DNA from: JABMMZ01 sp044377005
GTDB taxonomy: Bacteria; Bacteroidota; Bacteroidia; NS11-12g; UBA955
Length of the DNA: 42,186 nt
Assembly: GCA_044377005.1 (NCBI GenBank)
Contig: JBILJV010000016.1
Location: forward strand, 1-42,186
Direction of reading: 5' to 3'
Of this stretch, positions 15,360-22,012 are shown in pieces. The stretch's first letter is position 1. Each line of letters starts with the position of its first letter. A program made the translations under genes and the position numbers. A model generated the notes under the pieces. It had not been told where the DNA came from and made no database searches. It saw only the letters and a list, made by a program, of their open reading frames with translations.

Positions 15360-16556
15360 TTAATCAATAGCAACTATATTTAAGTATGGATCTATGCCAC
15401 CGCCACCGGAAGATCCCACTTGTCTATTTCCACCATTTGGTGATGTGAACCTCACATCAATTGTAATAGCCCCCCCTGTAGCATCTACAAAAGCACTTGT
15501 AATTCCCACACCATTATTAATGGTACTAGTAGTAACAGATTCTACATGGGAAATTGGTGAAAGTATAGCATTCGAACTATTATTATATATTGCAAATGTA
15601 GCCCAGGGACTAGTACTAAAATTAACTTGACCTGGATTAAATTCAACCTTATAAATTCTACCTGCCGGAAGGGTAAATGTATTGTTCCCTGAACCACGAG
15701 TAATACCTCCTGATGAAATATTTGTAGTGGGAAAAGTTAATAAGGTATTTTGTGTATTAAGAATTTGACCTACACCTTCATACTGTGCGTATATTGGTGC
15801 CTTGTAGGGCGCGAAAGGTATCCAAGATGTACCATCACTATATTCAATTTGTCTACTAGTTGTATTATAGCGCATAGCACCGGCACCGGCAGCAGTTGCA
15901 GTAGCCGTAGAAGTACCTAAACCAAACATACCTGTACCTGGGTTTGTAGTAGAAGTAGGGTTGGAACGAATATCTAACTTTGCATTTGGCGAAGTAGTTC
16001 CAATCCCAACATTCCCCATTTGATAAATATTTTGGGTATTTCTGGTTGCAGGGGCTGTAGTTGCTACATTATACCAAGGTTCTAGAGCTGAAGACAAATT
16101 TACCCAAGAGCTGCCATTCCAAAAAGATGGCCCAATCTCCACACCTGTTACTGTAGCTGTATTGTAAATCAATTGACCTGTTGCAGTTCCCGCTGGACTT
16201 GTACTGCTAGACAATGCCATTTGTGGAAGTACGAATGAACTTGAAGAAGCGATCAAAGACCAACTACTTCCTGTATTATAATAATAACCCGGCACTACAT
16301 TGTTAGGGGCAGTTCCCGCAGTAGCAGTATTATACACCACCATACCTGTCACATGGGCAGAAAGTGGTGAAACATTGTTAGTGGCAGTTAAAGCCAATCG
16401 AGGAAGTAGCAAGCCCTTGTTAGTACTTTCTAATTCTAAAATAGAGTTGCTGTTAATGGTAGCAGGATTGTTTCCAATTTTTACTTGAGCAGATACTTCT
16501 GCTGATGAAATTCCTAAAATTAAGATTAGGATCAGATTTTTGATTGTTTTTTTCAT
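15360..16556 (-). CDS. Secreted tail-fibre-like protein, paralogue with possible jelly-roll C-terminus
   Basis: A 398-aa protein with signal peptide ending SSAEVSAQ. Residues 25-200 parallel the downstream gene: ILELESTNKGLLLPRLALTA, GMVVYNTATAG, FWNGSSWVN, and QNIYQMGNVGIGTTSPNAKL. The C-terminus differs. After AMRYNTTSRQIEYSDGTSW comes a beta-rich region (TFTLPAGRIYKVEFNPGQVN, WATFAIYNNSSNA) ending GGGGIDPYLNIVAID, which looks like a C1q/TNF-type jelly roll, an assignment by pattern only. It starts 193 bases upstream of the collar gene, on the same strand, and no perfect TAnnTTTG box precedes it. The likely role is adhesion or surface coating. No T9SS sorting tail is visible. Confidence 0.82.
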   Translation of the reverse strand: MKKTIKNLILILILGISSAEVSAQVKIGNNPATINSNSILELESTNKGLLLPRLALTATNNVSPLSAHVTGMVVYNTATAGTAPNNVVPGYYYNTGSSWSLIASSSSFVLPQMALSSSTSPAGTATGQLIYNTATVTGVEIGPSFWNGSSWVNLSSALEPWYNVATTAPATRNTQNIYQMGNVGIGTTSPNAKLDIRSNPTSTTNPGTGMFGLGTSTATATAAGAGAMRYNTTSRQIEYSDGTSWIPFAPYKAPIYAQYEGVGQILNTQNTLLTFPTTNISSGGITRGSGNNTFTLPAGRIYKVEFNPGQVNFSTSPWATFAIYNNSSNAILSPISHVESVTTSTINNGVGITSAFVDATGGAITIDVRFTSPNGGNRQVGSSGGGGIDPYLNIVAID

Positions 16557-16720
16557 TTGATATTGATTTGTTTTTTTAATTGTATGATTTATGATTGGTT
16601 TTTATTGATATATAAAATTCTTCGCTTAAATCTTTATTTACGTATACTTTTACATTTATTCAGTCTGTTTAAAATTGACAAACTATGCGCTTTTCATTAA
16701 TCTAAGGTGAATCTTTAATT

Positions 16721-17263
16721 TCATTTTCTTTTGATGGTATGTTTTAATTTAACGACTGCAAAATTGAGTTCAATAGTTGTTTCAGTGTCAGAAATACTTA
16801 GTTCATCTCCGATAATATCAGCCATTATTTCTCCTGTTTTGTTCATTAACTCTTTTTGTTTTTCGGGGTCATTGGTGTTATTAATTGAATCTAATTTTTG
16901 GGCTAATTCTTTGAACTTTGCAAAGGTTTCAATGATTGAAAGAGTGGTTTCTGTGGCTTTTTGACTTTTAAGAATTGTTGCTAACATATAAAGTCCTTTT
17001 TCTGTAAAGGCAGAAGGTAACTTCACTTTTCCTCCAGCACTTAATGAAGTCGAAGTTTTCGACTTCATTAAGTGCCACTCCTCTGAATTTAGATTCAAAA
17101 CATATCCTACCGGAAATTTATCAGGATTGTTTTTTACAGCTTCATTCACTCGTTTGGTTTCTACTCCATACAATGCAGCTACATCGCTGTCCAAAATTAC
17201 TTTCGTATCTCTGAGCAGTGTTACTTTACTTTCAACTTCGGTATGTGTTAATTGTTTTTTCAA
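16721..17263 (-). CDS. ORF6N domain protein
   Basis: A 180-aa protein with an N-terminal ORF6N domain: VTLLRDTKVILDSDVAALYG, then VETKRVNEAVKNNPDKFPVG, continuing to KLPSAFTEKGLYMLATILKS. ORF6N domains occur in phage and mobile-element DNA-binding proteins and in many free-standing chromosomal genes of Bacteroidota. Their function there is not established. The C-terminal half is helical (FAKFKELAQKLDSINN, EKQKELMNKTGEIMADI). No other phage genes surround it, so it is an isolated cassette between two surface-protein genes. Bases 17037-17075 within it form a perfect hairpin-capable repeat, annotated separately. Confidence 0.85.
   Translation of the reverse strand: MKKQLTHTEVESKVTLLRDTKVILDSDVAALYGVETKRVNEAVKNNPDKFPVGYVLNLNSEEWHLMKSKTSTSLSAGGKVKLPSAFTEKGLYMLATILKSQKATETTLSIIETFAKFKELAQKLDSINNTNDPEKQKELMNKTGEIMADIIGDELSISDTETTIELNFAVVKLKHTIKRK
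17037..17075. repeat. Perfect 18-bp inverted repeat inside the ORF6N gene
   Basis: The arms 17037-17054 (GCACTTAATGAAGTCGAA) and 17058-17075 are exact reverse complements separated by three bases. The 39-base unit is in frame and encodes part of the HLMKSKTSTSLSAG stretch. It could form a hairpin in DNA or mRNA about 190 bases into the coding sequence. Exact symmetry of this length in a coding region is unlikely by chance. Confidence 0.9.
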
Positions 17264-17421
17264 TTTAATTTTTTAATAATTTCTTTGTGTTATTTGGAGC
17301 ATAGTTCTCAACAATCACAGCCCTTCAGCACAAAGCTGTTACTTAGTGCAGGCATGATGAATTTTGGTAAGTTCAAGACATACAAAAATACTTTCTACAA
17401 ATAGCGAGAGATAAAAGAATT

Positions 17422-18966
17422 CTATTTATTCAATACAATTTTATAAGTTGTAGTTTGATTATTAGAAACTATGTTTAATAAATACATGGCATTTTCTAAA
17501 TGAGAAATATCCAGTAATTGTAAACCACTTCTTTTATCATTACTATGCATTATCACTTTACCGTCAAGAGAGGTAAGTATGTATGATATCTTGGCATTTT
17601 CAGTTTGGATTTGAATAATTCCTTGAGAAGGATTTGGAAAAACTTGAACCGTTTGATGAATAGCATGATTGAATTCCACCGTTTTAACATCAGAAAGTGT
17701 ATAGTTTCCATCAAAATCTACCATCGTTAATCTGTATAAATTAACCCCTAAGTGTGCATTTGGATGCAATAAATTATAATGCATGATTTGGTAAGAATGA
17801 CCTGCACCTTTTACAACACCAATTTCTTTCCAAACTATCCCATCTTTGGAAGTTTCAACTATAAAGTGGCTGTTATTAATTTCACTGCTAGTAATCCAAC
17901 TTAATTGGGAAACCAAGTGCTTGGCTGGAGAAGCATTAAAATCCACTAATGTGATAGGCAATGGGGTTAATATATTTGAAGACTTACTAAAAAATGCACC
18001 GTTTGCAGTAGGGGTAGTTGCTGAACTAGAATAAGATCTAAGTCTAACTGTAGAACCTGAAACAGTTCCTGTTCCACTAATTCCATTGGCATTTGTTCCA
18101 TCTTGCCAAACGCCTTGGTTTTGTTGTACACTTGATATCCATTGTAAACCTTGATATTGTGTAACAAATGCATCAGCTGGATCAAAACTACTAGCACTTG
18201 TAGAGGAATTGTGTTGTAATGATATACTAGCACCTGAACCAGCTGTTGAATAAATATTCCATGTTCTATTTATTCCATCATTGTTTGTAATGATTTCATT
18301 TGATGCTGATTCAGTATAACTTTTTACTTGAACAAAAAAATTATCAGAAGCAGAAGGCGTAATGGATGCAGGTGTATAATCTGAGACGGCTCTACCAACA
18401 GGAAATTCAAAAGTAGCCGATGTTGCTATTGATTCTTTGGCTAAAAAACCAGTACCGTCCGTTACCACGTACTTTGTTTCATTAGCATTAGATATATTGG
18501 AATTTGAAGATAATTCTAAGTTTTGAGTTTTTAATAATAAATGTCCTTGTGTAAAAAGTAAATTTCCAATAATTCGGGTATTTGAAGTATTGAGTTGAAC
18601 ACCTGAGGTATTGTTAATTTCAATATTTATAAGACTTGGTTGTGTTCCACCAATTGAAGCATCATTTCCTCCAATTAATGTTTGTACACCAGCGCCACTA
18701 GCAAAAATAAGTTTACCTGTTGGATTTGAAGGTGCTGTAAATTCTGTACCTGTGTTTACGATCATAGTTGAACCCAAGAAATTAAGTTCAGCACCATTTT
18801 CAAAATTGACTAAAGCATCTGGACCATATTCAGCATTTACAAACATTGAACTTGTTCCAGAAAAATTAATATTTCCATTAATGTAAATTTGAGAAAAGAG
18901 ATCATTTGAGTTCAAACAACTAATGACTAAAATTAGTAATAAGCGTAATTCGTATTTCTGTTTCAT
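17422..18966 (-). CDS. T9SS-secreted surface protein with type A sorting domain
   Basis: A 514-aa protein. The signal peptide (residues 1-25, ending NDLFSQ) sends it to the periplasm. The N-terminal ~320 residues are Ser/Asn/Gly-rich beta sequence with terms typical of Bacteroidota adhesins (GAELNFLGSTMIVNTGTEF, GTGFLAKESIATSATFEFPV). A linker, LPITLVDFNASPAKHLVSQL then SWITSSEINNSHFIVETSKD, precedes the C-terminal sorting domain VQVFPNPSQGIIQIQTENA, ending with YLLNIVSNNQTTTYKIVLNK. That domain directs export by the PorSS/T9SS and usually attachment to the cell surface. The function of the N-terminal part is unknown. Its A-rich leader matches that of the gene at 15360-16556 in 18 of 20 bases next to the ATG. 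Confidence 0.88.
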   Translation of the reverse strand: MKQKYELRLLLILVISCLNSNDLFSQIYINGNINFSGTSSMFVNAEYGPDALVNFENGAELNFLGSTMIVNTGTEFTAPSNPTGKLIFASGAGVQTLIGGNDASIGGTQPSLINIEINNTSGVQLNTSNTRIIGNLLFTQGHLLLKTQNLELSSNSNISNANETKYVVTDGTGFLAKESIATSATFEFPVGRAVSDYTPASITPSASDNFFVQVKSYTESASNEIITNNDGINRTWNIYSTAGSGASISLQHNSSTSASSFDPADAFVTQYQGLQWISSVQQNQGVWQDGTNANGISGTGTVSGSTVRLRSYSSSATTPTANGAFFSKSSNILTPLPITLVDFNASPAKHLVSQLSWITSSEINNSHFIVETSKDGIVWKEIGVVKGAGHSYQIMHYNLLHPNAHLGVNLYRLTMVDFDGNYTLSDVKTVEFNHAIHQTVQVFPNPSQGIIQIQTENAKISYILTSLDGKVIMHSNDKRSGLQLLDISHLENAMYLLNIVSNNQTTTYKIVLNK

Positions 18967-19253
18967 TTGTAATTGATTTGTTTATCTTTATAATTATATA
19001 TATGTGACTATTTCCCTATATAAGTGGCACAAAAATGTGATATTAAACCCATTTACTGAAAGTGAAATTTATGAATGAGTTAAAATAACTTGTGAACTAT
19101 ACTAAATAATTCATAAATGGCATTTAAAAATACAACTTATTATTATTTAGTTATTTACCTCATGAATTAAAATAACAATATGGAACATTATTGTAATGAC
19201 AACAGTAAACTTAAAAAAGGAATTTAATGATAGATTGACTTTGATATCTCATT

Positions 19254-19766
19254 TCAAAAATGACTCATATTCATTTTGACTTCAAAATCATTTATCAAAT
19301 TCAAACAATAGATTTGTTGGAATTTTTTTGTAAACCTATCATTGTTATCTAACTCTGACTTCACTTGCTTACTAATAGATTCAAAATCAATATAGTAAAC
19401 TTGGCTTAACATCTTTTTTATGTATATTTTAAAATCGATTTGAGAAATACTTTTTGAGAAAAAACCATTAGGTTGGATATCTAACAATAAATTAAAATTA
19501 ATTTTTGTTATTAAATTAGATGATATGACAATTTTTAAATTAGAATTAGACTTTTTATGTTTTTTTATTAATTCAATGTTTGTGGGTAATTCTAAAAAAA
19601 CATAATCTACAAATAAAATATCTAAAGAATTTAATACTGAATGTTCTATGGATAATTCGTTTGATATTTCAATAGAATTGCTATTTATAAAAACTTGTAA
19701 CTTTAAGATAAAATTTTTAAGTCCTAATGAAAAGACTTCACTTTTGTCAACTATTAATATATTCAT
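19254..19766 (-). CDS. Receiver-like protein without a DNA-binding domain
   Basis: A 170-aa protein. Residues 1-120 follow the NarL-type receiver pattern: MNILIVDKSEVFSLGLKNF with only one acidic residue of the usual pair (Asp7, next residue Lys), LDILFVDYVF with the likely phospho-acceptor Asp54, LKIVISSN, and NGFFSKSIS with the conserved Lys. After the receiver, where a LuxR HTH would be expected, only RFTKKFQQIYCLNLIND remains and the protein ends. It may be a stand-alone receiver, or a regulator whose HTH has decayed. No intact HTH was noticed in the short stretch downstream. It is unusually Asn/Leu/Ile-rich. The neighbouring gene encodes an HTH regulator lacking the phospho-acceptor. Confidence 0.62.
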   Translation of the reverse strand: MNILIVDKSEVFSLGLKNFILKLQVFINSNSIEISNELSIEHSVLNSLDILFVDYVFLELPTNIELIKKHKKSNSNLKIVISSNLITKINFNLLLDIQPNGFFSKSISQIDFKIYIKKMLSQVYYIDFESISKQVKSELDNNDRFTKKFQQIYCLNLINDFEVKMNMSHF

Positions 19767-20046
19767 TTTTTTTACAATTAATATTTAAAAAAAATGGAAA
19801 AAAAAGTAGAAATTATAAGAGAAAAACAACTTTCAATTTATACATATTTATAATGAGCTACAATACTTAAAAAATAACTTCTACCTTCTTATTCCATTTA
19901 AAAAATTAACTTTTTATAATACAATTTTATTTCTAAAAATCATATCGTTAATATTATATTTTATGGATTGAATAAAATAATTTGTGTAGTAAAATAAATA
20001 ATTTGCGAATAGACTAGAAAAATATATGCTCTTAATTTTCAAAGAC

Positions 20047-20685
20047 TTAAAAACATTCGATTTGTTTGTCTTTGTATTTAAATAAACCTGCTTTGTTTTG
20101 TACATTTAGTTTTTTGTAAATGAGCTTAATATGTTTTCTTACTGTATTTACTGAAATTCCTAAATTATCAGCAATACCGATATATGATTCACCGTGTATT
20201 AATTTATCTGCAATTTGATTTTGTCTATTCGACAATAAATCTATTTCTTTTGTACTATTACTTTTGTATAAAAAATTAAAAAGCAGAGTACAATAAACAG
20301 GGTTGATATATGATCCTTCTTTATATGTTTGATCCAATGCTGAATAAAATAAATGATTAAAAAAGAGTCTATCATTTTGATCAAAAATAGCATTCACTCC
20401 ACTCATTATTGCATTTTTAAAAAGTTCCTTTTCTTTATTATTTAATATAAGAGCTATTTTAGGGTTGCAATAAACGTATTTTAATTTTTTTAATAAGTTC
20501 AAATCATTTTTAATATTATTTAAAGATATGATAATAAAATCAGGATTATAAATATTGCGTTTTCTAGTGTTAATCGCCTTTTCTAAAGTCTCATATTGAA
20601 CTAATATTGAATACTTTAAATTTAAATAATCTTCTAAATTATATGAAAATTCGCTTTCATCTCTTACTAATACAATCTTATACAT
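20047..20685 (-). CDS. Atypical LuxR-type response regulator (no phospho-acceptor Asp)
   Basis: A 212-aa protein. The N-terminal receiver-like fold (residues 1-120) starts MYKIVLVRDESEFSYNLEDY. At the position of the phospho-acceptor, the sequence PDFIIISLNNI has Ser54 instead of Asp, so phosphorylation by a normal kinase is unlikely. The C-terminal GerE/LuxR helix-turn-helix (about 148-205) is intact: LLSNRQNQIADKLIHGESYI, then NLGISVNTVRKHIKLIYKKL. It is probably a DNA-binding regulator controlled by something other than phosphorylation. It lies 280 bases upstream of the receiver-only gene on the same strand. A -7 box and AT palindromes precede it. Confidence 0.83.
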   Translation of the reverse strand: MYKIVLVRDESEFSYNLEDYLNLKYSILVQYETLEKAINTRKRNIYNPDFIIISLNNIKNDLNLLKKLKYVYCNPKIALILNNKEKELFKNAIMSGVNAIFDQNDRLFFNHLFYSALDQTYKEGSYINPVYCTLLFNFLYKSNSTKEIDLLSNRQNQIADKLIHGESYIGIADNLGISVNTVRKHIKLIYKKLNVQNKAGLFKYKDKQIECF

Positions 20686-20722
20686 TTAACAAATAAATGC
20701 ATTTGAATAATCCTCTGTTTGA

Positions 20723-20735
20723 CAAATTTATAAAT
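20723..20735 (-). promoter_or_regulatory. -7 promoter box overlapped by an AT palindrome, upstream of the LuxR-type gene
   Basis: On the minus strand TAAATTTG (20730-20723) matches TAnnTTTG, giving a leader of about 30 nt before ATG 20685. The palindrome ATTTATAAAT at 20726-20735 overlaps the box, so a bound protein would block it. In AT-rich DNA such palindromes also arise by chance. Confidence 0.35.
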
Positions 20736-20766
20736 CAATACACATACTTTATGAATTGAGTAAATA

Positions 20767-20778
20767 AATTTATAAATT
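20767..20778. promoter_or_regulatory. Second AT palindrome (AATTTATAAATT), possible operator
   Basis: A 12-bp perfect palindrome sharing its core with the one at 20726-20735, with centres 42 bases apart (about four helical turns). A further half-copy, AATTTATAAC, follows at 20781. Autoregulation by the LuxR-type protein is possible but unproven. Confidence 0.25.
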
Positions 20779-20857
20779 GGAATTTATAACATAAATAATT
20801 GTATTTCAAATATTTAAATCAAATATATGCAAAGTAATGAAAAATATAAACTTAATT

Positions 20858-21901
20858 TTATGCTTCGGTTTCGTAGTAGATTTTATAAAACTTTCTACCA
20901 TTTTCATCGGTACCTTGTTCTATGAGTTCTCTATTACCATGAATATAAATATGGAAATTTTTATCAAGTTTAAGGATACTTTTAAATATACGAGCTTGTT
21001 TTTTTACAGCTTGTGCAGAAATTTCAAAACTATCTGAAAGGTCAACCTCGTGTTCCTGACGGTAATTCTGGTCGAACTTACGGAAAGATTCAATGACATT
21101 TTCATTGGCAAAAACCTCTGTTTCAAATTCATCTTTCTCGAAGGTATCGTGTTTTTTAAAATAATTTACAGAACGGTTTAACAAATCTATTTGGTCTGCT
21201 TTACTAACTTCAAAATCTTCCCCCAATTGTTTAGTAACAAACTGTTTAGCAATACCTAAAAACTGATTGGTTTGGTAAAATTCATTGTTCAACTGCACTA
21301 TTTCCAAAAAACTGTCTTTCCAATACTGTGCTTCATTTGCCTTGTTTGTACTATCAATGGCTGTTAATACATAGCCGCTTTCTGTACCCGAATTAAAAAT
21401 CAAACAAGCTTTGTCGAGTTTATTTATATTGACCCCCTTACGACTTTCAATATCAAAACCATCCATTTTTTGTTCTACTTGTAAAAAAGTGTCTTTGTTT
21501 TCAGATTTAAACAAACCTATTCCGTCTATATAATCGCCATTCAAAACACAATCTCTAAAGTAAACCACATAAAATTCTCCTCCCTTTATCTTGGGATGTA
21601 CACTTTGGTTGTATAAATGCTTTGCTAGATTTACTGAATGATCGTACAAAGTATTTGGATCTTCAAAAACTTTTTTAACACAAGAATATACCTCATTTAA
21701 GGGCAATTCAATGTCGTGTTTGAATTGATAAAGCTCTTCTGATTTGAATGATGATAGAAAATAATGACTGAGCAAATCCCTTAATTCATCGTTGGTGTTG
21801 ACATTTTTTTGGGATATAAAATAATCTTCTTCTGCAAACTTATTACCAACTCGGTGGACAAAGAAATTATCAATTATGGCTTCTGAAAATGAAAAATTCA
21901 T
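20858..21901 (-). CDS. Nucleoid-associated protein, NdpA/YejK family
   Basis: A 347-aa protein from ATG 21901 (MNFSFSEAIIDNFFVHRVGN), the expected start of the family. An ATG 14 codons upstream (21943) is possible but adds residues not typical of NdpA. Family features include the N-terminal IIDNFFVHRVGNK segment, the VVYFRDCVLNGDYIDGIGLF strand pair, and a C-terminal KNFHIYIHGNRELIEQGTDE before the end. NdpA proteins associate with nucleoid DNA, and their precise role in Bacteroidota is unclear. The gene ends downstream of the island. Its start is 111 bases from the stop of the 2-oxoacid dehydrogenase gene on the same strand. Confidence 0.85.
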   Translation of the reverse strand: MNFSFSEAIIDNFFVHRVGNKFAEEDYFISQKNVNTNDELRDLLSHYFLSSFKSEELYQFKHDIELPLNEVYSCVKKVFEDPNTLYDHSVNLAKHLYNQSVHPKIKGGEFYVVYFRDCVLNGDYIDGIGLFKSENKDTFLQVEQKMDGFDIESRKGVNINKLDKACLIFNSGTESGYVLTAIDSTNKANEAQYWKDSFLEIVQLNNEFYQTNQFLGIAKQFVTKQLGEDFEVSKADQIDLLNRSVNYFKKHDTFEKDEFETEVFANENVIESFRKFDQNYRQEHEVDLSDSFEISAQAVKKQARIFKSILKLDKNFHIYIHGNRELIEQGTDENGRKFYKIYYETEA

Positions 21902-22012
21902 GGAAAACTTATTAAGATTTAAGTTAATTTTACAAGAAATCATTCAATTACATCTTGAATGAGAGATTAACAAAGGATGTTTATTGGGAATGTTTTTATG
22001 TTAGACAAAATA

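Noticed and set aside
19914..20105. A 63-codon minus-strand frame of Lys/Asn/Tyr-rich sequence
   Set aside because: It overlaps the 3' end of the LuxR-type gene in another frame, has low complexity and no recognisable feature. The rest of the 19767-20046 gap is plain AT-rich sequence.
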